Source: Bacteroidales bacterium (GTDB taxonomy: Bacteria; Bacteroidota; Bacteroidia; Bacteroidales; UBA932). Taken from it: 48,095 bases of DNA. Below, one piece after another: positions 18,974 through 27,679 of the stretch. The notes beneath the pieces are model-generated. The model had not been told where the DNA came from, made no database searches, and worked only from the letters and a program-made list of their open reading frames with translations. Made by a program: the position numbers and the translations under genes. The stretch's first letter is position 1; every line of letters starts with the position of its first letter. The stretch spans positions 1 through 48,095 of the forward strand of contig JAFLUX010000011.1 in NCBI GenBank assembly GCA_022508605.1. Reading direction: 5' to 3'.

Positions 18974-19623
18974 TATCCGTACAGTTCCCGGAACACAGGC
19001 AGCGAGCGTATTTCGAGCCTGCTCCCGGTGTGAAAACTTATGTAGTCCAGCAGCAGGGAGGCGATGCCGTTGCGCTGCGCACCCGTCATGGGGATGAGCA
19101 GGGCCTGTGCCGGAGTGGAGCCGACGAGCCGCCTGACTGCATCCAGATGCTCGCCTGCGAAAGGCGCGAGGTCTTCGTTCGAGGGCATGAACCCCAAGGC
19201 CCCGGCAAACTCCAGCAGGAAAAGCAGGTGGAAATTGGAAAAACTCTCCTCCAGCGCGTCCAGCATCAGTATGCTCTTGCGGCACCATTCGTACATCCCG
19301 TCGTCGCTCCGTCCGCTCCGCAGGGAGCGCATCAGCACCTCGCTCATGAACAGGGTCATGGTATTCTTCCTTATGTCGTTCCTTATGCCGCACAACGGCT
19401 CCGAGGACGAAATCCCGCGCATCCGCCACAACTCCGACCTGGGGTTTTCCACCACTTCGGCCTCGATGAGCGACATGGGCAGGAACAGGGCCATGGGATT
19501 CTTGCCCGACGCCCCTGATATGAAGCTCCTGCGGCCCCAGTCGGCGCTCAGGGTGTGTACGACCAGCGACTTGTCTCCGACTTTGGTCGCTGAAAGCACT
19601 ATGAACCGGGAGGAGTGCTTCAT
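18973..19623 (-). CDS. recO: DNA repair protein RecO
   Basis: A 216-residue RecO-like protein of the RecFOR recombination-mediator pathway, which loads RecA on SSB-coated single-stranded DNA. The N-terminal half fits the OB fold ([29 protein letters not shown]; the Gly-Arg turn is typical). The middle has [13 protein letters not shown] and [20 protein letters not shown], both closely matching Bacteroidales RecO. No zinc-finger cysteines are seen, as is usual in this phylum. It starts 6 bases after the nucleoside kinase and overlaps uvrA by one base. Confidence 0.88.
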   Translation of the reverse strand: MKHSSRFIVLSATKVGDKSLVVHTLSADWGRRSFISGASGKNPMALFLPMSLIEAEVVENPRSELWRMRGISSSEPLCGIRNDIRKNTMTLFMSEVLMRSLRSGRSDDGMYEWCRKSILMLDALEESFSNFHLLFLLEFAGALGFMPSNEDLAPFAGEHLDAVRRLVGSTPAQALLIPMTGAQRNGIASLLLDYISFHTGSRLEIRSLPVFRELYG

Positions 19624-19629
19624 CGGCGG

Positions 19630-20625
19630 CTACAGAGTCTGCCCGCCTATGAATTCGCGCATGATGGAGGTGGGCGGCACGGCGGCTATGTCAGAGGGCC
19701 TGAGTGCGGACACCTTGCCGAGCAGTTCCAGCAGGGACCTTGCCTTTTCGTATGCGGGAGAGGCTTCCGTGATGCCGTACAGCAGCGGCTCCGCGTAATA
19801 CTTGAGCAGCGGCATGTCGTACAGCGTGGAGGAGTTGAACACGACGTCGGCGTTCTCCTCGTAGGGGAATATGTACAGGGTTTCTCCACGGCGCACCGAG
19901 GGCCAGCGCAGTATGTTGTCTTCGGGACTGATGCCCCTCGTCCTGTTGTCTCTCACTATTCGGCGCAGCAGCCTCTTGTCCGTGGTGCTGCTGTGCAGCT
20001 TCACGCCGCCGGGAAGGGACGACAGGGCCGAAATGTATATGCGGAAAATCCTGTCCTGGTCCACGTCGCAGGTAAGGGCCGGGTTGAGGGCATGTATGCC
20101 CTCCATGAACAGTATGTCGTTTTTCTCCAGCTTCATCTTCCTCGACGGGTCCATTATCGTGCGGCCCTCCTTGAAGTCGAACTTGGGAATGATTACCTCG
20201 CGTCCCTGCAGCAGGTCGTTGAGGTTCTCGTTGAGCAGTTCTATGTTCATCGCCTCCAGGCATTCGAAGTCGTACTCCCCGTTCTCGTCTTTCGGAGTTT
20301 CCTCCCGAGGCCTGAAGTAGTTGTCCAGTTCTATCACCTTGGGGTTTATGCCGAGCACGCGGCACTGCTGTGCGATTCGCAGCGAGCTGCTGGTCTTGCC
20401 GCTCGAACTGGGTCCGGACATCATCACGATGCCCGACTGCTTCCTGCGCCAGAAAATCTGGTCCGCCGCAGCGGCGTATTTGCGCTCCTGGCGCGCCTCG
20501 CAGAGATTGATCAGGGCGACGGCGTTGCCGCTGTCCACCACCTCGTTCACCTTTTCGAGCGTGTCTATTCCTATGGCGGAGCACCAGTTCTTGTACTCCT
20601 GCCTTGCTGCCTGAATCTTAGTCAT
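19630..20625 (-). CDS. Uridine kinase-like nucleoside kinase, short form
   Basis: A 331-residue P-loop kinase of the uridine kinase/phosphoribulokinase family. The Walker A is GPSSSGKTS (71-79). Family segments ELDNYFRPREETPKDENGEYDFE, FMEGIHALNP, RLLRRIVRD and RWPSVRRGE are present. Known Bacteroidales and Clostridial homologues of about 550 residues carry a TGS domain and a tRNA-synthetase second-additional domain before the kinase. Here only about 65 residues precede the P-loop, and the preceding DNA codes for the MBL protein, so this is a genuinely short form. The substrate is presumed to be uridine or another nucleoside. It overlaps the MBL gene by 8 bases. Confidence 0.85.
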   Translation of the reverse strand: MTKIQAARQEYKNWCSAIGIDTLEKVNEVVDSGNAVALINLCEARQERKYAAAADQIFWRRKQSGIVMMSGPSSSGKTSSSLRIAQQCRVLGINPKVIELDNYFRPREETPKDENGEYDFECLEAMNIELLNENLNDLLQGREVIIPKFDFKEGRTIMDPSRKMKLEKNDILFMEGIHALNPALTCDVDQDRIFRIYISALSSLPGGVKLHSSTTDKRLLRRIVRDNRTRGISPEDNILRWPSVRRGETLYIFPYEENADVVFNSSTLYDMPLLKYYAEPLLYGITEASPAYEKARSLLELLGKVSALRPSDIAAVPPTSIMREFIGGQTL

Positions 20626-21289
20626 ATAAGTAGTCCGATTCTTCTTTTTCGTTAAACGGTTCCAAAAACGGATTTCCTGTGCGCTCGCCCGCTATTGTGC
20701 CCGACGGGCCGTGGCCGGGGTATATCTCCGTCTCTCCGGGAAGCCCCATGAGCTTGTCCATGATGGACTTGATGAGCGAATCGTAGTCTCCGTAGACAAG
20801 GTCCGTGCGGCCTATCGTGCCGGCAAAGAGCGTGTCTCCCGTAAACATGATTCCGGCTCCATCGTCTATCCAGCACAGCCCTCCGGGAGAGTGTCCGGGC
20901 GTGGCTATCGCCCTGAAGCGCAGCCCTCCGGCCTCCACGATGCTCCCTTCCTCCGCTGCGGTGATGCTGAAATCCCGGTCCGGTACGTGTATGCCGAGTT
21001 TCTTCACGCTGTCGAAGTAGTCGAGTGTGGGTATGTCGAGGGGAGACATGTAGACGGGCGTGCCGTATTCCCTTTGTATCGCCGCCACGCCGTAGACGTG
21101 GTCCATGTGGCCGTGGGTTATGAGCACGGCTTCCGGCTTCAGGCCGCTGGAAGAGAAAAACTCCTTCAGGGCCTCTGTCTCGGAGGCGCCGTCCTGCCCG
21201 GGATCCACCACCACGCACCCCTTTCCGTCCGCGGAGGCCACCCAGCAGTTTTCTTCCAGTCTGTTGACAATGAATCTTCGCAGGAGCAT
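20618..21289 (-). CDS. Metallo-beta-lactamase fold hydrolase (glyoxalase II-like)
   Basis: A 223-residue MBL-fold hydrolase of the YcbL/glyoxalase II-like group. The metal motif is THGHMDH (H59, H61, D63, H64). Further ligands are in TPGHSPGG and MFTGDTLF, and the C-terminal His is in YPGHGPSGT. These enzymes cleave thioesters such as hydroxyacylglutathione or related small molecules; the substrate is not determined. It is the first gene of the unit MBL-kinase-recO-uvrA. Confidence 0.88.
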   Translation of the reverse strand: MLLRRFIVNRLEENCWVASADGKGCVVVDPGQDGASETEALKEFFSSSGLKPEAVLITHGHMDHVYGVAAIQREYGTPVYMSPLDIPTLDYFDSVKKLGIHVPDRDFSITAAEEGSIVEAGGLRFRAIATPGHSPGGLCWIDDGAGIMFTGDTLFAGTIGRTDLVYGDYDSLIKSIMDKLMGLPGETEIYPGHGPSGTIAGERTGNPFLEPFNEKEESDYLYD

Positions 21290-21305
21290 ATCCGATTTTA
21301 TTTGG

Positions 21306-21313
21306 CAAAAATA
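21306..21313 (-). promoter_or_regulatory. Bacteroidetes -7 promoter box (TATTTTTG) for the MBL-uvrA unit
   Basis: An exact TAnnTTTG match on the minus strand, 16 bases before the ATG at 21289. It lies 12 bases from the divergent plus-strand box, so the two promoters overlap in their upstream regions. Confidence 0.65.
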
Positions 21314-21325
21314 CGAAATTCTGCG

Positions 21326-21333
21326 TATTTTTG
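21326..21333 (+). promoter_or_regulatory. Bacteroidetes -7 promoter box (TATTTTTG) for the first deoxynucleoside kinase
   Basis: An exact TAnnTTTG match 21 bases before the ATG at 21355. An A-rich stretch (AAAAGAAAAA) lies between box and start codon, where a Shine-Dalgarno might be expected. Confidence 0.65.
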
Positions 21334-21354
21334 TTCACCTAAAAGAAAAAGCGA

Positions 21355-21969
21355 ATGCACATAGGAATAGCCGGCAACATAGGCTGTGGGAAAACCACGC
21401 TCACGAGGATGCTCGCCTCGCACTACGGGTGGACGCCGAAGTACGAGGCCGTGACCTACAACCCCTATCTGGAGGACTACTACAAGGACATTCCCCGCTG
21501 GTCGTACAACCTCGAGACCTACTTCCTCGCCCAGCGTTTCAAGGACGTGCTTGAAATAGCCAAGTCCGACGAGGTGATAATCCAGGACAGGACCCTGCTC
21601 GAAGGCGTGCACATATTCGTCGCCAACAACCGGGAACAGGGCAACATTTCGGAGAGGGACTACGCCACGTACATGGAACTTTTCAACCTGATGATGTCCA
21701 TGGTGAACCCTCCCGACCTGCTCATATACCTCAGGGCCTCCGTGCCGCACCTCGTGGCTGGCATACAGAAGCGCGGCCGCGACTACGAGCAGGGCATAAG
21801 CCTCGAATATCTTTCCGGCCTGAACCGCCACTACGAGGAGTGGATAGGGAACTACCGGGGACGCCTGCTCACGATAGACACGGACACCCTGGATTTCGAG
21901 CACAATCCCGAAGACTTCGAATCCGTTACGGACAAAATAGATGCGGAGCTTTTCGGCCTATTCAAATAA
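21355..21969 (+). CDS. Deoxynucleoside kinase (first of tandem pair)
   Basis: A 204-residue cytosolic kinase that phosphorylates deoxynucleosides to monophosphates for dNTP salvage. The P-loop is GNIGCGKT (7-14), followed by the family segment YEAVTYNPYLEDYYKD. The IIQDRTLLEG segment holds the Asp-Arg-Thr motif, and RGRDYEQGISLEYLSGLNRHYEEW the lid and LID-arginine region. It belongs to the dAK/dGK group rather than the thymidine kinases. A paralogue with the same layout follows at once. Which base each prefers cannot be read from sequence alone. Confidence 0.92.
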   Translation: MHIGIAGNIGCGKTTLTRMLASHYGWTPKYEAVTYNPYLEDYYKDIPRWSYNLETYFLAQRFKDVLEIAKSDEVIIQDRTLLEGVHIFVANNREQGNISERDYATYMELFNLMMSMVNPPDLLIYLRASVPHLVAGIQKRGRDYEQGISLEYLSGLNRHYEEWIGNYRGRLLTIDTDTLDFEHNPEDFESVTDKIDAELFGLFK

Positions 21970-21973
21970 TTGT

Positions 21974-21981
21974 TATCTTTG
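21974..21981 (+). promoter_or_regulatory. Bacteroidetes -7 promoter box (TATCTTTG) for the second deoxynucleoside kinase
   Basis: An exact TATCTTTG in the 36-base gap between the two kinase genes, 24 bases before the ATG at 22006. A T-rich leader (TTTTGTTTTTTTT) follows. The second kinase and its downstream genes can therefore be expressed apart from the first. Confidence 0.6.
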
Positions 21982-22005
21982 CGACTGCTAAATTTTGTTT
22001 TTTTT

Positions 22006-22626
22006 ATGCATGTAGCCATTGCCGGAAATATCGGAAGCGGCAAAACGACGCTGACCAAGATGCTCGCCGCCCACTATGGGTGGACGCCCCGGTTCGAGCC
22101 GGTCGATTTCAACCCCTATCTTGCCGACTACTACGAGGACATGGAGCGCTGGTCGTTCAATCTCCAGATTTATTTCCTGAACAAGCGCTTCAAGGACATA
22201 CTGGACATATCCAAGTCGGACGAGGTCATCATACAGGACCGCACGATTTACGAAGACGCCCGCATCTTCGCCCGCAACCTGCACGATATGGGCCTCATGA
22301 GTACCCGCGACTTTGAAAACTACACGGACCTTTTCGACCTCATGATGTCTCTCGTCGGGCTTCCGGACCTGCTTATCTATCTGCGCTCTTCCATTCCCAA
22401 CCTCATCTCCCAGATACAGAAGCGCGGCAGGGAATACGAGAAAAGCATAAGGATAGACTATCTGACCGGGCTCAACGAAAAGTATGAAGACTGGATAGGA
22501 GGCTACACAGGCAACCTGCTGGTGGTGGATGCGGACACGGTCAAATTCGGCAACAAGCCCGAAGACTTCGAACTCATTACCAACATGATAGACGCCAAAC
22601 TCTACGGACTTTTCCCCGAAAAATAA
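22006..22626 (+). CDS. Deoxynucleoside kinase (second of tandem pair)
   Basis: A 206-residue paralogue of the preceding kinase. The P-loop is GNIGSGKT, with FEPVDFNPYLADYYED, IIQDRTIYEDA and RGREYEKSIRIDYLTGLNEKYEDW in matching positions. The QDRTIYEDA segment is close to that of Gram-positive deoxyadenosine kinases, where the Glu-Asp helps choose purines; applying that here is inference. ATG 22006 aligns with the start of the first copy; an earlier in-frame start would run through the promoter box. The acyl-CoA synthetase gene follows after 9 bases. Confidence 0.92.
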   Translation: MHVAIAGNIGSGKTTLTKMLAAHYGWTPRFEPVDFNPYLADYYEDMERWSFNLQIYFLNKRFKDILDISKSDEVIIQDRTIYEDARIFARNLHDMGLMSTRDFENYTDLFDLMMSLVGLPDLLIYLRSSIPNLISQIQKRGREYEKSIRIDYLTGLNEKYEDWIGGYTGNLLVVDADTVKFGNKPEDFELITNMIDAKLYGLFPEK

Positions 22627-22635
22627 TATTTGCCC

Positions 22636-24552
22636 ATGAAAAAGGAAATCCTGACCATCATAGACTTCGTGGACGCCTATGCCGCGCAATACGGCGGCGA
22701 CACTTTCCTGCGTGAAAAAATCGGCGATGTGTGGACGGAGACATCCTATGAGGAGACGCGCCGCCAGGGACGCATCTGCGCGGCCGGCCTGATGGCCCTC
22801 GGGCTTCAGAAAGGGGAAAGGGTGGCCCTGCTCTCGGAGGGACGCAACAGGTGGATGTACAGCGAGCTGGGCATACTTTATGCCGGCGGCGTGAATGTGC
22901 CCCTTTCTTTCAAGTTGGAGTCGGACGGCGATATATGCTTCCGCATAAACCACTCCGATTCCCGTTTCGTGATAGCGTCGGAGAGCCAGATAGAGAAGGT
23001 GCGCCGCATCAGGGAACAGTGCCCGGCGGTGGAAAAGGTGATAGTGCTCGACGACATCCCCCTGCAGGAAGGGGAAATGTATTTCGGCGACCTCATGAAT
23101 GCCGGAGAGGAATACATGAAGGACAATCTGCCCGCCCTCGAGGCGCGGACGGCCTCCGTGCAGCCCGGTGACTATGCCAACATCTCATACACCTCCGGCA
23201 CCACCGCCGACCCGAAAGGCATCATACTCACGCATCGCAACTACACTGCCAACATCGAGCAGTGCAAGTCCGTGGTGGGAATAGACAGGGGCGACGTCAT
23301 GCTCATCATAACCCCCCTGGACCATTGCTTCGCCCATGTGGCGGGCTTCTACTTCATGATGAGCAGCGGCGGAAGCATAGCCACCGTGCCCGGCGGCAAG
23401 AATGCCGTCACCATGCTCCGCAACATACCTGTGGCCATACGCGAGGTGCGTCCGCACGTGATGCTCTCCGTGCCTGCCATCTCCCGCAATTTCCGCAAGA
23501 ACATAGAGGCCGGCATCAAGAAGAAAGGCCCTGCGGTCGAGAGGCTGTATGAGTTCGCCCTGAACAATGCCGTCAAGTACAACCGCGAATACTACAACAT
23601 GGGCAGGCCCGGCTGGAAACTCTGGTGGCGCAAGCCCATAATGGCGCTCATGGACAGGCTCGTGTTCCGTGCCGTCCGTGAGAATTTCGGAGGCCGCATG
23701 AAGTTCTTCGTGGGCGGCGGAGCCTTGCTCGACATAGAGCTGCAGCGCTTTTTCTGCGCGATAGGCATCCCCGTGTTCCAGGGATACGGACTCACCGAGG
23801 CCACTCCGGTGATATGCTCCAATTCCACGGGGCACGCCCGTTTCGGGTCTTCAGGCCGCACGGTGCGTCCCATGGAAATAAAGATATGCGACGAAGACGG
23901 CAGGGAAGTGCCCGTCGGGCAGACCGGGGAAATCGTCATCCGTGGCGGCAACGTGATGGCCGGCTACTGGAAGAACCCCGAAGCCACCGCCGCCACCATA
24001 AGGGACGGCTGGCTGCATACCGGCGACAGGGGCTATCTTTGCAAGGAAGACTCCCGCTATCTGTATGTCACGGGCCGCTTCAAGAGCCTGCTCATATCGT
24101 CCGACGGCGAAAAGTATTCTCCGGAAGGCTATGAAGACAGCCTTGCGGACGGCTCCCGCTACATAGAGGCGTCCGTGCTGCACAACAACCAAAGCCCCTA
24201 TACCGTGGTGCTGGTGATTCCCAACAAGTCGGCTCTTGCCGAGGCCGTGAGCGCAAAGGGGCTTGCCCCGGATTCGGACGCGGGACTCAGGGCGCAGCTC
24301 GACATCATCAAGGGCGAGGTCGACGCCTACCGTCCAGGAGGACGCAAGGCGGGGCTTTTCCCCGAAAAGTGGCTGCCCGCGGCAATAATAGTGGGGGACA
24401 CCCCTTTCACGGAGCAGAACGGAATGCTGAACACCACATCTAAAATGGTTCGCGGCAAGGTTGAGCAGTTCTATGCCGAGCGTCTGGAGTACGCCATGAC
24501 TCCGGAGGGCAAGGACCTGTACAACGCCAGGAATATCGAATCCATCAAATAA
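22636..24552 (+). CDS. Long-chain acyl-CoA synthetase (AMP-forming)
   Basis: A 638-residue ANL superfamily ligase that activates fatty acids to acyl-CoA via acyl-AMP. The adenylate P-loop is YTSGTTADPKG (185-195). The GYGLTEATPVI motif and the HTGDRGY motif with the adenosine-binding Asp are visible, followed by the TGRFKSL hinge and a C-terminal domain. The insertion-rich C-terminal half is typical of the bacterial FadD15-like group. ATG 22636 is preferred to an in-frame TTG at 22630. The MFS gene follows after 9 bases. Chain-length preference is unknown. Confidence 0.92.
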   Translation: MKKEILTIIDFVDAYAAQYGGDTFLREKIGDVWTETSYEETRRQGRICAAGLMALGLQKGERVALLSEGRNRWMYSELGILYAGGVNVPLSFKLESDGDICFRINHSDSRFVIASESQIEKVRRIREQCPAVEKVIVLDDIPLQEGEMYFGDLMNAGEEYMKDNLPALEARTASVQPGDYANISYTSGTTADPKGIILTHRNYTANIEQCKSVVGIDRGDVMLIITPLDHCFAHVAGFYFMMSSGGSIATVPGGKNAVTMLRNIPVAIREVRPHVMLSVPAISRNFRKNIEAGIKKKGPAVERLYEFALNNAVKYNREYYNMGRPGWKLWWRKPIMALMDRLVFRAVRENFGGRMKFFVGGGALLDIELQRFFCAIGIPVFQGYGLTEATPVICSNSTGHARFGSSGRTVRPMEIKICDEDGREVPVGQTGEIVIRGGNVMAGYWKNPEATAATIRDGWLHTGDRGYLCKEDSRYLYVTGRFKSLLISSDGEKYSPEGYEDSLADGSRYIEASVLHNNQSPYTVVLVIPNKSALAEAVSAKGLAPDSDAGLRAQLDIIKGEVDAYRPGGRKAGLFPEKWLPAAIIVGDTPFTEQNGMLNTTSKMVRGKVEQFYAERLEYAMTPEGKDLYNARNIESIK

Positions 24553-24561
24553 CTGTACTAT

Positions 24562-25833
24562 ATGACCAAAACAAGTTCAGGCAGAAGCTACGCGCCCGCC
24601 ATCGTGGTGATGTTCGCGCTGTTCTTCATGATTGCCTTCGTCACCAACCTGGCCGGCTCCATGGGGGTCATAGTGACCAACCAGTTCGGAGCGTCCAAAG
24701 CTCTTTCGCAGCTCGGCTCGCTCGCCAATTTCATCGCTTATGCCTGCATGGGCATCCCTGCCGGCATCATCCTTAAACGCAAGGGCTACAAGTTCACATC
24801 CCTCCTTGCCGTCGTGATAGGTCTTGCGGGTGTGGGCATACAGTTCCTGTCCGGCTATGTGGAGAGCTTCGCCGTGTATGTAGCGGGAGCTTTCGTCGCA
24901 GGCTTTTCGATGTGCATGCTGAACATCGTGGTGAATCCCATGCTCAACACGCTCGGAGGCGGAGGCAACAAGGGCAACCAGCTCATACAGTGGGGAGGCT
25001 CCTGCAACTCCATAGGAGGCACCATCGCCCCCGTGTTCGTGGGCTGGCTCGTGGGCGGAAGCATATCCGACGCCACAGTGTCAAAGGCGGCCCCTGTGAT
25101 GATAATCGCAATGGCCATATTCGCCCTCGCATTCGTCGTTATCATGCTTACCGACATTCCTGAGCCTCACATGGAGACTCCCGAACAGAAGGAGGCAAGG
25201 CTCGCCGGCAATTCTGCCAAAGACCCCTACGGCCCTCTTTCGTTCAGGCACTTCGTCCTCGGGGCCGTGGCGATATTCTTCTACGTGGGCATAGAGGTCG
25301 GCATTCCCAATACGGCCAACGTCTACTTCTCCGGGCTCGACTGGGTCGGCCCCGCCCTCACCGGCACCATGATAGGCGGATACTGGTTCTGCATGCTCCT
25401 GGGCCGTCTGGCCGGCGGAGCGATAGGCGGCAAGGTCAGCAGCCGCAACATGCTCCTCTGGACTTCGGCGGCAGCGATAGCGCTGCTTCTCGGAGTGACC
25501 CTGCTCCCCGGCAGCGCGGCCGTGAACCTGCGCGGGACCGCCATCCCCGTGTCCCTCATACTCATGATGCTCTGCGGACTCTGCACTTCCGTGATGTGGG
25601 GCGCAATCTTCAACCTCGCGGCTGAAGGGCTCGGCAAATACACGGCTCCCGCCTCCGGCATCTTCATGACCCTGGTCTGCGGCGGAGGTATAGTGCCCTT
25701 CGTTCAGAACGCCATAGCCGACAAGTTCGGCTCCCTCCAAAGCTACTGGCTGCTCATCGTCTGCCTGCTGTATCTGGTGCTGTATGCCGTCTGGGGCAGC
25801 AAGAACGTGAACACTTCAATACCCGTGGAATAA
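24562..25833 (+). CDS. MFS sugar transporter, FucP-like
   Basis: A 423-residue inner-membrane transporter with about twelve hydrophobic helices. The N-terminus (AIVVMFALFFMIAFVTNLAG) and the NIVVNPMLNTLGGGGNKGNQL segment after helix 4 match the fucose/glucose-galactose:H+ symporter group of the major facilitator superfamily. The stop overlaps the start of the ROK kinase gene by one base (TAATG). A sugar importer coupled to a sugar kinase suggests uptake and phosphorylation of glucose or a related hexose. Confidence 0.88.
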   Translation: MTKTSSGRSYAPAIVVMFALFFMIAFVTNLAGSMGVIVTNQFGASKALSQLGSLANFIAYACMGIPAGIILKRKGYKFTSLLAVVIGLAGVGIQFLSGYVESFAVYVAGAFVAGFSMCMLNIVVNPMLNTLGGGGNKGNQLIQWGGSCNSIGGTIAPVFVGWLVGGSISDATVSKAAPVMIIAMAIFALAFVVIMLTDIPEPHMETPEQKEARLAGNSAKDPYGPLSFRHFVLGAVAIFFYVGIEVGIPNTANVYFSGLDWVGPALTGTMIGGYWFCMLLGRLAGGAIGGKVSSRNMLLWTSAAAIALLLGVTLLPGSAAVNLRGTAIPVSLILMMLCGLCTSVMWGAIFNLAAEGLGKYTAPASGIFMTLVCGGGIVPFVQNAIADKFGSLQSYWLLIVCLLYLVLYAVWGSKNVNTSIPVE

Positions 25834-26792
25834 TGGAACAGTCTTACGTAATAGGCGTCGATATAGGCGCGCAGACTGCCAAGTGCGGCATCGTCAACGC
25901 CCGCGGAGAGGTGCTCGCCCAGTCGATACTCGTGTCCAACACCCAGGAAGATGCCGATTCTTTCATCGGCGCCCTCGCCTCCACGCTCAAGAAGCTCGTC
26001 GCCGATGCGGCCATACAGGGGCGCATACGCGGAATAGGGGTGGGCGCTCCCAACGGAAACTACTATACAGGAGAAATCAAGGACGCTCCCAACCTCGTAT
26101 GGGCAAGGGAGAAGAACATACCTTTCTCGCGCATGCTGTCCGTCGCCATGGACGGCCTGCCTGTGGCCCTCACCAACGACGCGAATGCCGCGGCCGTGGG
26201 AGAAATGACCTACGGGGCCGCTCGCGGACTGAAAGACTTCATCATGATTACGCTCGGCACCGGAGTGGGCAGCGGAATAGTGATAGGTGGCAATGTGCTG
26301 TACGGCCATGACGGTTTTGCCGGAGAGCTGGGGCACACCTGCGCAGTGCGCGGAGGCCGCCTCTGCGGCTGCGGCCGGCAGGGCTGCCTCGAAGCGTATT
26401 GCTCGGCCACGGGAGTGGCCCGCACTGCGGTGGAATGGCTCGAAGCCCATCCAGAGGAGCCGTCGCTGCTGCGTCTGAGAGAAAACATCACCTCGAAAGA
26501 CGTCTACGAAGCTGCCCGTGCGGGCGACAAGATGGCAAAGGAGATATTCGATTTCACCGGTTCCATACTCGGCCGCAGTTTCGCCGACTTCATAGCATTC
26601 TCGGCCCCGGAGGCCATAGTGCTTTTCGGCGGCCTGGCACGGGCCGGGGAATTTCTGTATGAGCCCATAGTGAAGTCGATGAACGACAGCGTACTGCCTA
26701 TATGGAAGGACAAGGTGAAAGTGCTCTTTTCGAGCCTGTCCGAATCGGATGCCGCGATATTGGGCGCATCCGCACTTGCCTGGAATCTTTAA
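25833..26792 (+). CDS. ROK family sugar kinase (glucokinase-like)
   Basis: A 319-residue cytosolic kinase that phosphorylates glucose or a related hexose with ATP. Visible parts: phosphate loop VDIGAQTAK (9-17), TNDANAA with catalytic Asp116, LGTGVGSGIV, and the ROK zinc motif H168 ... C178-x-C180-x4-C185 in GELGHT ... CGCGRQGCLEAY. The first loop is DIGAQT where most ROK kinases have DIGGT. There is no helix-turn-helix domain, so it is a kinase and not a NagC-type repressor. Its start overlaps the transporter stop, which supports a transport-phosphorylation pair. Confidence 0.92.
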   Translation: MEQSYVIGVDIGAQTAKCGIVNARGEVLAQSILVSNTQEDADSFIGALASTLKKLVADAAIQGRIRGIGVGAPNGNYYTGEIKDAPNLVWAREKNIPFSRMLSVAMDGLPVALTNDANAAAVGEMTYGAARGLKDFIMITLGTGVGSGIVIGGNVLYGHDGFAGELGHTCAVRGGRLCGCGRQGCLEAYCSATGVARTAVEWLEAHPEEPSLLRLRENITSKDVYEAARAGDKMAKEIFDFTGSILGRSFADFIAFSAPEAIVLFGGLARAGEFLYEPIVKSMNDSVLPIWKDKVKVLFSSLSESDAAILGASALAWNL

Positions 26793-26814
26793 ATCTTAAC
26801 TTTTATAAAACAAA

Positions 26815-27609
26815 ATGAAGACCAACAAATTCTTTTCTGCGCTCGCATGCTTTGCGATGTTCGCAGCCTGCTCTCCCTCAGGGGTGAAACCTTCCGTCGA
26901 CGGTGAAGATGCCGCCGCCGGCATCGAATCTGTCAAGACTCTCAAGGATTATGCTCCCTCCAAGGCCGAAATAGACACTGTAAGCTATCTGCTTGGCGTC
27001 AACTTCGGGTCATTCCTGAAGGGCTACAACTTCGGCGACGTCAATTACAGCAAGGTGATTGCGGGCATGAAGGATTTCGTGGCTGCCAAGGGCGACTTCC
27101 GCGACCCCGACTTCAACGACCAGTTCAAGATCAGCCCCGAGAGAATCAATGACGTGTTCAATTCATTCCTCGAGAAGAGGCACAACTACGACCTTCTCGC
27201 CAACAAGGAGAAAGGCGACAAGTTCCTTGCCGCCAACCGCAAGAAAGCGGGCGTGCAGGAGACTGAAAGCGGCCTCCAGTACAAGATTGTCGAGCCCGGC
27301 AATGATGTGAAGCCCTCTGCTTCCGACACCGTGTGGGTGAAATACAAGGGCACCCACATCGACGGCACCGTGTTCGATGAGACCCCCGAGGGAGCCGAGC
27401 CCGTGAGCTTCCCCCTCAATAGCGTCGTGGCCGGCTGGACCGAGGGCCTGCAGCTTGTCGGAGAGGGCGGACACATCGAGCTCTACGTTCCCGCATCCCT
27501 CGCATACGGCGAGCAGGGACGTCCCGGCATCGAGCCCAACTCCACCCTCATCTTCGACGTGGTAGTGGAGAAGGTGGGCAAGTTCGTCGAGAAGACGGAC
27601 GCCGAATAA
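26815..27609 (+). CDS. FKBP-type peptidyl-prolyl isomerase, lipoprotein
   Basis: A 264-residue periplasmic or outer-membrane lipoprotein that speeds proline cis-trans isomerisation. The signal ends in FAAC (C19). An N-terminal dimerisation-type region (about 45-145: SKAEIDTVSYLLGVNFGSFL...) as in FkpA/Mip precedes the FKBP domain (about 150-255). The FKBP part shows VKYKGTHIDGTVFDET, VVAGWTEGLQLVGEGG, YVPASLAYGEQG and PNSTLIFDVVVEKV. It sits 22 bases after the ROK gene and ends the unit, with a strong terminator behind it. Confidence 0.93.
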   Translation: MKTNKFFSALACFAMFAACSPSGVKPSVDGEDAAAGIESVKTLKDYAPSKAEIDTVSYLLGVNFGSFLKGYNFGDVNYSKVIAGMKDFVAAKGDFRDPDFNDQFKISPERINDVFNSFLEKRHNYDLLANKEKGDKFLAANRKKAGVQETESGLQYKIVEPGNDVKPSASDTVWVKYKGTHIDGTVFDETPEGAEPVSFPLNSVVAGWTEGLQLVGEGGHIELYVPASLAYGEQGRPGIEPNSTLIFDVVVEKVGKFVEKTDAE

Positions 27610-27631
27610 TCCTGATTGATTTTTATTTGTG

Positions 27632-27668
27632 AGAGCGGCTGATAATCGGTTATTGGCCGCTCTTTTTT
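27632..27668 (+). terminator. Strong intrinsic terminator after the FKBP gene
   Basis: The arms AGAGCGGC (27632-27639) and GCCGCTCT (27656-27663) pair perfectly. The inner part GATAA-TCGG-TTAT extends the stem around a short loop, and six T follow. It ends only 11 bases before the ATG of the next gene, so it could also act as an attenuator in that gene's leader. Confidence 0.85.
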
Positions 27669-27679
27669 CTCTGAAACTT

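Noticed and set aside
22630..22635. Earlier TTG start for the acyl-CoA synthetase
   Set aside because: It adds only two residues, and an ATG follows at 22636 in a normal position.
26797..26804. TAACTTTT as a promoter for the FKBP gene
   Set aside because: It lacks the final G of TAnnTTTG and lies in a 22-base gap inside a tight unit. Possible but too weak to list.
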